From an uncultured Eubacteriales bacterium (GTDB lineage Bacteria > Bacillota > Clostridia > Lachnospirales > Bianqueaceae), in the NCBI GenBank assembly GCA_900322165.1, contig ONYR01000291.1:1-8697 (forward strand): a DNA stretch of 8,697 bases. Direction: 5' to 3'. How positions within the stretch are numbered: the first letter of the stretch is position 1; every line of letters begins with the position of its first letter. Below the pieces are notes generated by a model. It saw nothing but the letters and a program-made list of their open reading frames with translations, ran no database searches and was not told the origin of the DNA. A program made the translations under genes and the position numbers. Below are positions 1 to 6,652 of the stretch, one piece after another.

Positions 1-23
1 TCGTTTCAAATAGCACTTTTTTC

Positions 24-52
24 TTGAATTGATGCTTAATATCTGATAAACT
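24..52 (+). promoter_or_regulatory. Possible sigma-A-type promoter of the ATPase operon
   Basis: An AT-rich stretch upstream of the first gene holds a -35-like TTGAAT (24-29) and, after 17 bases, a -10-like TAAACT (47-52), each matching the consensus at four of six positions. GATAAA at 45-50 is an alternative -10 with a shorter 15-base spacer. The position, about 85 bases before the first start codon in the only clearly AT-rich non-coding DNA here, fits an operon promoter. The matches are weak and AT-rich DNA yields such hits by chance, so this is a candidate only. Confidence 0.3.
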
Positions 53-71
53 AAAGTGAATATGTCCTGTT

Positions 72-113
72 GAAAAGTCTGCCCTGCAAATTCTCGCCGG
101 GAAACCGCTTTTC
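72..113 (+). other. Possible leader hairpin with GAAA tetraloop
   Basis: Within the leader, CGG (98-100) and CCG (105-107) enclose GAAA (101-104), a GNRA-type tetraloop. Directly outside it, GAAAAG (72-77) is the exact reverse complement of CTTTTC (108-113), which would give an outer stem with a 20-base bulge on the 5' side. The structure ends about ten bases before the first ribosome binding site. The inner stem has only three pairs and no run of T follows, so it does not look like a terminator. It may be chance. Confidence 0.2.
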
Positions 114-123
114 AACCAACCAA

Positions 124-129
124 AAGGGG
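124..129 (+). promoter_or_regulatory. Ribosome binding site deciding the first start codon
   Basis: AAGGGG lies 1 base before the ATG at 131 but 7 bases before the ATG at 137. Normal Shine-Dalgarno spacing is about 5-10 bases, so the second ATG is favoured as the start of the first subunit. The two possible proteins differ by only two residues (Met-Asn). Confidence 0.6.
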
Positions 130-136
130 TATGAAC

Positions 137-448
137 ATGATTGAAGAAACCATCAAGGCTGTGAAGGAAGCCGAAGCCCGTGCGTCGCAGACCGTTGCGG
201 ACGCGTGGAACCAGGCCGACACCATCCGAAAACAGTCCGGTGAAACCGCGGAGCGCATTGTCCAAGAGGCGGAGGCGGCCGACAAAGAGGCGGTCAAAGC
301 CATTCTTGAAAAAGCGCGCGTAGACGGCGAAAAAGAAACCGAGGAGGCAAAGCGTTTAGCCGAAGAAAAGGCCAAGCAGATCGTCTCCGAAGCCAGCCCC
401 CGCGTGGAGGCTGCCATTGCCGCGGTCATCTCCGAAATCGTAAAGTGA
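137..448 (+). CDS. ntpF: V/A-type ATPase peripheral stalk subunit G/H
   Basis: This 103-residue protein is almost entirely charged and alanine-rich helix, with Glu, Lys, Arg and Ala throughout, no membrane segment and no cysteine. Such proteins form the long coiled coil that pairs with subunit E to make the peripheral stalk holding the A3B3 head against rotation. Its length matches the family (about 100-110 residues; NtpF in E. hirae, AhaH in archaea). Sequence alone is low-complexity, so the assignment rests heavily on its place just ahead of subunit I, exactly where this subunit sits in E. hirae and Thermus. The start at 137 is chosen from the ribosome binding site; an ATG at 131 in the same frame would add two residues. 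Its stop overlaps the ribosome binding site of the next gene. The name varies in databases (G, H or F). Confidence 0.85.
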   Translation: MIEETIKAVKEAEARASQTVADAWNQADTIRKQSGETAERIVQEAEAADKEAVKAILEKARVDGEKETEEAKRLAEEKAKQIVSEASPRVEAAIAAVISEIVK

Positions 449-462
449 GGTGAGCGTACTCT

Positions 463-2493
463 ATGGCAATCGTTGACATGCAAAAACTGAGTGTCAGCGC
501 TGAGCGGAAGCATCGAAAGGCGATCCTTGAGACGCTTCAGGCCATGGGTGTCATGCAGATCGAAAACAATGCGATCGACGATCCTGAACTGGAAAAGATG
601 GACACCCGCACAGCGGTCACCACGTTCGAAAAGAACGCGGACACGCTTAGCGACGCCCTCAAGCTTTTGTATCAGTACTCGGGAAAGAAAAAGCCGGGAG
701 GCCTTTTCTCCGAGAAAAAAGAGATCGACAAAGCCGTCTATGAAAAAGCGATCCAAAGCCAGACCGCTCACATGAAAAAGGCCCAGTCGATCGTCCAAAT
801 CGAGAAATCGATCGAGGAAGCCAAGGCCCGGATCCACCGCGATGAAGACCGGATCACGGCGCTTGCTCCCTGGATGAAGCTCGATATCCCGATGAACCTT
901 CGCGGTACGAAAACGACCCGCGCCCTGATCGGCACGATGCCCGGCATTCTGACCGAGGCGGACGTGATCGAGGCTGCGTCGAAGGACATGACCTTCCCGG
1001 TACCGCTTGAGGTGACCATCCTCACGGCGGAGGCGAACATCACCTACGTGGTTGTCATCTGCCTGCACCGCCAGCGGGATCAGGTCCTCGAGAACCTTCG
1101 TCAGGCCGGTTTTGCAAGGCCGACGCAGGTCGAAGAAGGCGTTCCCTCCGAGGTCGCGGAGAACCTGCAGAAGGATATCGAAGCGCAGAACCTGCAGATC
1201 GAAAAGCTCCAGAACCGCATCGCCTCGATGGCGGACGCGACGGATGACTTCGAGATCACGAGTGACTACTACCGGACGCGGGCTGAAAAATACCGTCTCC
1301 TCTCCACGATTCCGCAGTCCAAGCACATCTTCTTCCTGGAAGGCTGGGTCGCGAAAGAAAACGCCGAGCCGCTGAAAAAGATGCTTGAGGACAAGTTCGG
1401 AGCCCTGGTGGAGCTGGAGGAGATCCGCGAAGGTGAGCTCGAACCGACGCTTTTGCGCAACAAGCCGTTTGCGCGCAACGCGGAAGGCATCCTCGAATCC
1501 TACGGTCTCCCGACCCACGGACGCGCGGATCCGACCTTCGTCATGTCGATCTTCTACGTCATTTTCTTCGGCATGATGCTTTCTGACGCCGGCTATGGTA
1601 TCCTGATGGCTGTCGGCTGCGCGGTGATCCTGAAAAAGAAGCCGCGGCTTGAAGAAAGCCTGAAGAAAATGCTGCAGCTCTTCTTCTGGTGCGGCATCTC
1701 GACCACTTTCTGGGGCTTTATGTACGGCGGATTCTTCGGCGACGTGATCGATGTCGTGGCAAAGACGTTCTTCGGCTACCCCGCCGAGCTCACGCCGATC
1801 CTGAAACCGCTGTGGTTCGCACCGCTGGATGATCCGATGCGCCTGTTGATCTGGTGCATGCTCTTCGGCCTGATCCACCTGTTTGCGGGTCTTGCAATCA
1901 AGGGCTATGAGTATCTGAAGAACAAAGACGTCGTCGGGTTCCTTTCGGACGTGGTGGCCTGGTACTTCTTCATTACCGGCCTCGTCCTGATGCTGATCCC
2001 CTCCGATATCTTCGCCTCGATCTCCGGCACCCATTACGTGTTCCCGGACGTTGTCAACACGATCGCGAAGATCATCACCCTCATCGGACTGGTCACGATC
2101 CTGCTGATGTCGGGACGTGCCAACAAGAACTGGGGACTTCGCATCGCGCTCGGCGCCTACGACATCTACGGTGTCATGAACTGGCTCTCCGACGTCCTCT
2201 CCTACTCGCGTCTGCTGGCTCTGGGTCTTGCGACCGGCGTCATCGCGAGCGTCATCAACATGATGGCCTCGATCGCGGGAGGCGGATTCTTCGGCGCCAT
2301 CATCTTTATCGTCGTGTTCCTCGCGGGACACACCCTCAACATCGGTATCAATGCACTCGGTGCATATGTACACACCAACCGTCTGCAGTACGTTGAATTC
2401 TTCGGAAAGTTCTACGACGGCGGCGGAAGGCCTTTTAAACCTTTCAAAATGATCAACCAATACGTTGAAATCAAGGAGGAGAAACAATCATGA
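463..2493 (+). CDS. ntpI: V/A-type ATPase subunit I (a subunit, membrane stator)
   Basis: This 676-residue protein is the stator of the membrane motor and forms the two half-channels through which ions reach the K ring. Residues 1 to about 350 are a soluble, coiled-coil-rich arm that binds the peripheral stalks. From about 356 there are roughly eight membrane segments, beginning with the family signature GMMLSDAGYG (370-379). The two arginines that face the ring glutamate are visible: R583 in SYSRLLALGLATG and R640 in HTNRLQYVEFFGKFY, corresponding to R573 and R629 of E. hirae NtpI. Family length is about 650-700, so the gene is complete. A ribosome binding site GAGGTGA (447-453) precedes the ATG by 9 bases. 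The end overlaps the K start by four bases (ATGA), which suggests translational coupling. The codons TTA, CTA and TCA are absent until the last codon. Confidence 0.97.
   Translation: MAIVDMQKLSVSAERKHRKAILETLQAMGVMQIENNAIDDPELEKMDTRTAVTTFEKNADTLSDALKLLYQYSGKKKPGGLFSEKKEIDKAVYEKAIQSQTAHMKKAQSIVQIEKSIEEAKARIHRDEDRITALAPWMKLDIPMNLRGTKTTRALIGTMPGILTEADVIEAASKDMTFPVPLEVTILTAEANITYVVVICLHRQRDQVLENLRQAGFARPTQVEEGVPSEVAENLQKDIEAQNLQIEKLQNRIASMADATDDFEITSDYYRTRAEKYRLLSTIPQSKHIFFLEGWVAKENAEPLKKMLEDKFGALVELEEIREGELEPTLLRNKPFARNAEGILESYGLPTHGRADPTFVMSIFYVIFFGMMLSDAGYGILMAVGCAVILKKKPRLEESLKKMLQLFFWCGISTTFWGFMYGGFFGDVIDVVAKTFFGYPAELTPILKPLWFAPLDDPMRLLIWCMLFGLIHLFAGLAIKGYEYLKNKDVVGFLSDVVAWYFFITGLVLMLIPSDIFASISGTHYVFPDVVNTIAKIITLIGLVTILLMSGRANKNWGLRIALGAYDIYGVMNWLSDVLSYSRLLALGLATGVIASVINMMASIAGGGFFGAIIFIVVFLAGHTLNIGINALGAYVHTNRLQYVEFFGKFYDGGGRPFKPFKMINQYVEIKEEKQS
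2473..2482 (+). promoter_or_regulatory. Strong ribosome binding site for the K subunit
   Basis: AAGGAGGAGA lies inside the final codons of the subunit I gene and ends 7 bases before the K start at 2490. It offers two overlapping full Shine-Dalgarno registers (AAGGAGG and GGAGGAG). K is needed in about ten copies per complex while I is needed once, so a strong site together with the ATGA overlap would help raise K synthesis. That link to stoichiometry is inferred. Confidence 0.7.
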
Positions 2494-2954
2494 GTTTAGG
2501 TATGGTTCTTGCCATTTTGGGCGCAGCCCTTTCCACCACCCTTGCCGGTATCGGCAGTGCTTACGGTGTCCGCGTTGCCGGTCAGGCCGCGGCCGGTGTC
2601 GTTGCAGAAGATCCCGATCAGTTCGCTAAAGTGCTGCTCCTGCAGCTGCTTCCCGGTACCCAGGGTATCTACGGTCTTCTTGTCACCTTCATCATGCTCT
2701 CGAGCATCGGTATCCTCGGCGGCACCCCCGTCACCGATACCTACACCGGCGCGATGTACCTCTGCGCAGCCCTTCCGATCGCCGTCGTCGGTCTGTTCTC
2801 CGGCATGTACCAGGGCAAGACCTCGGTCGCTTCCATCGGCATCATTGCCAAGCGCCCCGACCAGTTCGGTAAAGCCATGCTGTTCCCGGCCATGGTTGAG
2901 ACCTACGCGATCCTCGCTCTGCTGATCTCCATCCTGGCTGTTACCAACATTTAA
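2490..2954 (+). CDS. ntpK: V/A-type ATPase subunit K (c-ring proteolipid, probable Na+ type)
   Basis: This 154-residue, very hydrophobic protein is a duplicated 16-kDa proteolipid with four membrane helices in two hairpins (about 4-38, 53-77, 86-118, 127-152). Each half carries the repeated pattern GxxxxGVxA(E/K)xPDQFxK, seen around residues 36-47 and 117-128. About ten copies form the ion-carrying rotor ring. The ion-binding carboxylate is E137 in PAMVETYAIL. The first hairpin has Q58 in LPGTQG (54-59) at the equivalent place, so each four-helix subunit has one carboxylate. L54, T57, Q58, Q108 and E137 appear to correspond to the Na+ ligands L61, T64, Q65, Q110 and E139 of E. hirae NtpK, which points to sodium rather than proton transport. 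The length agrees with E. hirae (156 residues). Confidence 0.97.
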   Translation: MSLGMVLAILGAALSTTLAGIGSAYGVRVAGQAAAGVVAEDPDQFAKVLLLQLLPGTQGIYGLLVTFIMLSSIGILGGTPVTDTYTGAMYLCAALPIAVVGLFSGMYQGKTSVASIGIIAKRPDQFGKAMLFPAMVETYAILALLISILAVTNI

Positions 2955-2965
2955 AGGAGAGACTA

Positions 2966-3562
2966 ATGGCTGGAGTCAAAGATCTGACCGCTCAGATCCT
3001 GCAGGACGCCAAGGACAAAGCTCAGGACATCATCGCTGAAGCCGAGGCCAAAGCCCGCGAAGTGGAACAGGACGCCTACACCAAGGCTGCCCTTGCTTCG
3101 GAAAAGGCGAAGGCCAAAGCCGCGAAGGACGCGGACGATTACGCCGCGCGCATTCGCTCGCAGATCGGCATGATGACGCGCCAGCGCACCTTGAAGGCCA
3201 AGCAGGACATCATCGAGCAGGTGATCGCGGAAGCTTACGAAAAGCTCCGAAATCAGGACGATGCCTCGTACTTCTCCATGATCACCGCATTGGTAAAAAA
3301 GAATGCCCACGCCGAAGACGGCGAGATCCTTTTCGGATCCCGCGATCTGAACCGTCTTCCCGCAGGCTATGAAACAACGATTAACGCGGCACTTGAAGGC
3401 CGCGGAACGCTCAGGATCGTCACCTCCCCCGCCCCGATCGAGGACGGTTTCGTCCTTCGCTACGGCGGCATCGAGGAGAACTGCACGCTGAAGGCGCTCT
3501 TTGCGGACAAGCAGGAAGCGCTCTCCGACAAGGTGCATCAGGTGCTCTTTTCGAAAGCGTAA
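2966..3562 (+). CDS. ntpE: V/A-type ATPase peripheral stalk subunit E
   Basis: This 198-residue soluble protein pairs with the G/H coiled coil to form the peripheral stalk. Residues 1 to about 95 are a long Ala/Lys/Glu/Asp-rich helix. Residues from about 100 form the globular domain that clamps the top of the B subunit, ending in the family-typical GFVLRYGGIEENCTL (about 161-175), followed by a helical tail. Length fits the family (about 185-210). It starts 11 bases after the K stop, with AGGAGA (2955-2960) placed 5 bases before the ATG. The N-terminal half by itself could be mistaken for any coiled coil; the C-terminal motif and the operon position secure the call. Confidence 0.95.
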   Translation: MAGVKDLTAQILQDAKDKAQDIIAEAEAKAREVEQDAYTKAALASEKAKAKAAKDADDYAARIRSQIGMMTRQRTLKAKQDIIEQVIAEAYEKLRNQDDASYFSMITALVKKNAHAEDGEILFGSRDLNRLPAGYETTINAALEGRGTLRIVTSPAPIEDGFVLRYGGIEENCTLKALFADKQEALSDKVHQVLFSKA

Positions 3563-3574
3563 GGAGAAGCGCCC

Positions 3575-4546
3575 ATGAATGATACTGATTATATCTTCGC
3601 GGTCGCGCGTATCCGAGTGAAAGAAAAGAACCTGCTCAGCAATCAGGACATTCAGCAGATGATCTCGCTGAAAAACGCCGATGCTGTGCTGGACTTTCTG
3701 ATGAGCCGTTCCTGGGGCTCCGATGATGCGGAAAAGACCGCGGACGGAGTGCTCGCGGCAGAGGAAGCCAAGGTCCAGGCCTTGATCGAGGAGCTTGGGA
3801 TCGATCCGGAGATCATGGAGATCCTCTCCTACCCGAAGCTCTTCCACAACCTCAAATCCGCGATCCAGGAAATCGTCACCTCTGATCCTCACGAACGTGC
3901 CTTCTACGAGCTCTCTTCCTTCGACCGGGAGACCGCACTTCAGAAGGTGCGCGATAAGGATTATAAAACGATGCCCGCCGTCCTTCAGAAGGCCGCGCCC
4001 ATCGCTTACGAGAGCATGCTGAAGACGCACGACTCTCAAATCTGTGACCAGATTATCGATAAGGCCTGTCTTGAAGCCATGTCGGAGGCCTCCGAAAAGG
4101 CGAAGAGCCCGCTTCTTCGTGAGTACGAGGCCCTCAATGTCGCGCTTACCGACATCAAGATCGCCGCCCGTGCCCAGAAAATGCGCAAGCCGCTTGCGTT
4201 TATCAAGGACTCCCTCGCGGAGTGCTCCCTGATCAACGTACATTCGCTTGCGGAGGCCGCTTCCAAAACACCGGATGATCTTCACAAATACCTGGAGATC
4301 GCAGGCTTCAAGGATGCGAGCGAAGCGCTGAAAAAGTCCGCTTCCGCCTTCGAGGTCTGGTGCGACAACCGCCTGATCGACCTGATCAAATCCGAAAAAT
4401 CCAACAGTGTCTCGGTAGGACCGATCCTGGCCTACTACCTGGCACGCGAGAACGAGATCAAGACCGCCCGCATTATCCTGACCGCGAAAGCCAACGGATT
4501 CCCGGACGAGGTCATTGAGGAAAGGGCAAGGTCCATGTATGTATAA
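3575..4546 (+). CDS. ntpC: V/A-type ATPase subunit C (d subunit, shaft-to-ring adaptor)
   Basis: This 323-residue, all-helical soluble protein has no membrane segment. It belongs to the V-ATPase C/AC39 (d) family, a funnel-shaped socket that sits on the K ring and receives the D-F shaft. The family signatures visible are an N-terminal region of the form YIFAVARIRVKEKNLL with a following helix, and a C-terminal block around FEVWCDNRLIDL and YYLARENEIKTARIIL that ends ERARSMYV. Length matches Thermus subunit C and is slightly shorter than E. hirae NtpC. TAAGGAG overlaps the stop of the E gene and lies 8 bases before this ATG. The gene's last eight bases overlap the likely start of subunit F. 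Confidence 0.95.
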   Translation: MNDTDYIFAVARIRVKEKNLLSNQDIQQMISLKNADAVLDFLMSRSWGSDDAEKTADGVLAAEEAKVQALIEELGIDPEIMEILSYPKLFHNLKSAIQEIVTSDPHERAFYELSSFDRETALQKVRDKDYKTMPAVLQKAAPIAYESMLKTHDSQICDQIIDKACLEAMSEASEKAKSPLLREYEALNVALTDIKIAARAQKMRKPLAFIKDSLAECSLINVHSLAEAASKTPDDLHKYLEIAGFKDASEALKKSASAFEVWCDNRLIDLIKSEKSNSVSVGPILAYYLARENEIKTARIILTAKANGFPDEVIEERARSMYV

Positions 4547-4865
4547 GATTGCCGTGATGGGTGATTATGACAGCATTTACGGATTCGCTGCCCTTGGCCT
4601 GACGCTCTTTGCGACCGACGGCAAATCCGATGAGGAGATCGCCCGTCTTACCAGAAGCGTCGCGGAGTCCGACTACGGCATCATCTACATGACCGAAGAG
4701 ACGATGGCCCGGATTCCCAGAGAACTCGAACGTTACCAGACAAAAATGACGCCCGCCGTGATCGCGATTCCCGGAGTAAAGGGAAACACCGGCATCGGCA
4801 TCAGCGGCGTCAAGAAATCCGTAGAGCAGGCGGTCGGTTCCGACATCCTGTTCTCAAACGATTGA
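4539..4865 (+). CDS. ntpG: V/A-type ATPase subunit F (central shaft tip)
   Basis: This 108-residue protein is the small Rossmann-like subunit that binds the D coiled coil and completes the central rotor shaft. Visible family features are the N-terminal strand MYKIAVMGDYDS with the following FAALGL, the middle segment YGIIYMTEETMA, and the C-terminal ISGVKKSVEQAVGSDIL. Length agrees with the usual 100-110 residues. The ATG at 4539 is chosen because homologues begin just before the KIAVMG strand and AAGG (4528-4531) is 7 bases upstream. A TTG at 4515 in the same frame would add eight residues unlike the family. It overlaps the end of the C gene by eight bases. In E. hirae nomenclature the F-equivalent is called NtpG. 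Confidence 0.95.
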   Translation: MYKIAVMGDYDSIYGFAALGLTLFATDGKSDEEIARLTRSVAESDYGIIYMTEETMARIPRELERYQTKMTPAVIAIPGVKGNTGIGISGVKKSVEQAVGSDILFSND

Positions 4866-4882
4866 GAGGAAAGTCACGATCC

Positions 4883-6652
4883 ATGAGCATTGGAACTATT
4901 AAAAAGGTAGCCGGTCCGCTTGTTATTGCGGAAGGCATGCGCGACGCCAACATGTTTGACGTTGTCCGTGTCAGCAAACAGCGCCTGATCGGTGAGATTA
5001 TTGAAATGCACGGAGACGAAGCTTCCATTCAGGTCTACGAGGAAACCCAGGGCCTTGGCCCCGGCGAGCCCGTTGAGTCCATGGAGGTTCCGCTTTCCGT
5101 TGAGCTGGGCCCCGGACTGATCGGTGCGATCTACGACGGTATCCAGCGCCCGCTGAACAAAATCGTTGAAGAGACCGGAAGCAACTTCCTCGCCCGCGGT
5201 GTCGAGGTTCCCTCGCTTGACCGCGATAAGGAGTGGGAGTTTGTCGCGACCGCCAAGGTCGGTGACCATCTTGTTGCCGGCGATCAGATCGGCACGGTCA
5301 AGGAAACCAGCCTTGTGACCCAGAAGATCCTCGTTCCCGTCGGCATTGAAGGCACCTTAAAGTCGATCGCCTCCGGCACCTACAAGGTCGATGAGACCGT
5401 CGGTGTACTTGCGACCGACAAGGGCGACAAGGACCTGACGCTGATGCAGAAATGGCCGGTCCGTATCGGCCGTCCGTACCAGAAAAAGCTGCCGCCGGAC
5501 AAACCGCTTGTTACCGGTCAGCGCGTTGTCGATACCTTCTTCCCCATCGCCAAGGGCGGTGTCGCGGCCGTTCCCGGACCGTTCGGTTCCGGCAAGACCG
5601 TCATCCAGCACCAGCTCGCGAAGTGGGCCGAGGCGGACATCGTTGTCTACATCGGCTGCGGCGAGCGCGGCAACGAGATGACCGACGTTCTGAATGAATT
5701 CCCCGAGCTGAAGGATCCCAAATCCGGTGAGTCTCTGATGAACCGTACGATCCTGATCGCCAATACCTCCGATATGCCGGTTGCCGCCCGTGAGGCGTCC
5801 ATCTACACCGGTATCACGATCGCTGAGTACTTCCGCGACATGGGCTTCTCCGTCGCACTGATGGCCGACTCCACCTCCCGCTGGGCTGAGGCTCTGCGTG
5901 AGATGTCCGGACGTCTGGAGGAAATGCCCGGTGAAGAAGGTTACCCCGCGTACCTCGGCTCCCGTCTGGCGCAGTTCTACGAGCGCGCCGGCCACGTTGT
6001 CTCCCTCGGTCAGGAAAACCGCGAAGGTTACCTCTCCGTTATCGGCGCGGTCTCGCCTCCGGGCGGTGACACCTCCGAGCCAGTCTCCCAGGCGACCCTT
6101 CGTATCGTGAAGGTGTACTGGGGTCTTGACGCATCGCTTGCCTACCAGCGTCACTTCCCGGCGATCAACTGGCTGAACTCCTACTCGCTGTATCTTGACA
6201 GCATGGAGCCCTGGTTCAACAACACTGTCCACGATGACTGGATGGCGACCCGTCAGCATCTGATGACCCTGCTTCAGGAAGAAGCTTCCCTGAACGAGAT
6301 CGTCAAGATGGTCGGTATGGACGCGCTCTCTCCGCAGGACCGTCTGAGAATGGAAGCCGCGCGCTCCATCCGTGAGGACTTCCTGCATCAGAACTCCTTC
6401 GACGAGATCGACACCTACACCTCGCTCGAGAAGCAGTATGACATGATGAAGCTTGTCTACGCGTTCTACGAGCAGGGCACCAAGGCGCTTGCCCAGGGTG
6501 CGAACATCAATGACCTTGTCAAGATGAAGACCCGTGAGCGCATCGGCCGTTTCAAGTATACCCACGAAGAAAACATCGCTGAAGAATATGAGAAGGTCAG
6601 CAACGAACTCATAGCTGAGATCGGTACGCTGATCGGAAAGGAGGACCGCTGA
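4883..6652 (+). CDS. ntpA: V/A-type ATPase catalytic subunit A
   Basis: This 589-residue protein is the ATP-hydrolysing subunit, three copies of which alternate with B in the head. It has an N-terminal beta barrel (about 1-70), the A-specific bulge domain (about 110-190), the nucleotide-binding domain, and a C-terminal helical domain. The Walker A motif is GPFGSGKT at 232-239, with K238 as the phosphate-binding lysine. GERGNEM supplies the catalytic E261 and R262. These numbers equal those reported for E. hirae NtpA, which supports the ATG at 4883; a TTG at 4862 would add seven residues. The ribosome binding site GAGGA (4866-4870) is at a longish spacing of 12 bases. The stop overlaps the B start by one base (TGATG). 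The product acts on the cytoplasmic side of the membrane. Confidence 0.98.
   Translation: MSIGTIKKVAGPLVIAEGMRDANMFDVVRVSKQRLIGEIIEMHGDEASIQVYEETQGLGPGEPVESMEVPLSVELGPGLIGAIYDGIQRPLNKIVEETGSNFLARGVEVPSLDRDKEWEFVATAKVGDHLVAGDQIGTVKETSLVTQKILVPVGIEGTLKSIASGTYKVDETVGVLATDKGDKDLTLMQKWPVRIGRPYQKKLPPDKPLVTGQRVVDTFFPIAKGGVAAVPGPFGSGKTVIQHQLAKWAEADIVVYIGCGERGNEMTDVLNEFPELKDPKSGESLMNRTILIANTSDMPVAAREASIYTGITIAEYFRDMGFSVALMADSTSRWAEALREMSGRLEEMPGEEGYPAYLGSRLAQFYERAGHVVSLGQENREGYLSVIGAVSPPGGDTSEPVSQATLRIVKVYWGLDASLAYQRHFPAINWLNSYSLYLDSMEPWFNNTVHDDWMATRQHLMTLLQEEASLNEIVKMVGMDALSPQDRLRMEAARSIREDFLHQNSFDEIDTYTSLEKQYDMMKLVYAFYEQGTKALAQGANINDLVKMKTRERIGRFKYTHEENIAEEYEKVSNELIAEIGTLIGKEDR
6638..6644 (+). promoter_or_regulatory. 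Ribosome binding site for the B subunit
   Basis: A full AAGGAGG is embedded in the last codons of the A gene, 7 bases before the B start. Together with the one-base TGATG overlap, it allows a terminating ribosome on A to restart on B. This suits two proteins needed in equal (three-copy) amounts. Confidence 0.7.

Noticed and set aside
112..2487. A 791-residue open frame on the minus strand opposite subunit I
   Set aside because: Its triplets align exactly with the sense codons of the I gene, so it stays open simply because that gene avoids TTA, CTA and TCA. The predicted protein is rich in Asp, His, Arg and Val with no recognisable domain, and the sense gene is unmistakable.
2963..4285. A 440-residue minus-strand open frame opposite E and C
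   Set aside because: It is aligned triplet for triplet with E and with most of C, both of which share the same frame. It is explained by the same missing codons and has no recognisable family.
5452..5697. Overlapping same-strand open frames in other phases inside A, B, C, I and D
   Set aside because: They are Arg/Ser/Pro-rich products typical of reading a GC-rich gene out of frame, lack good ribosome binding sites and resemble nothing known.
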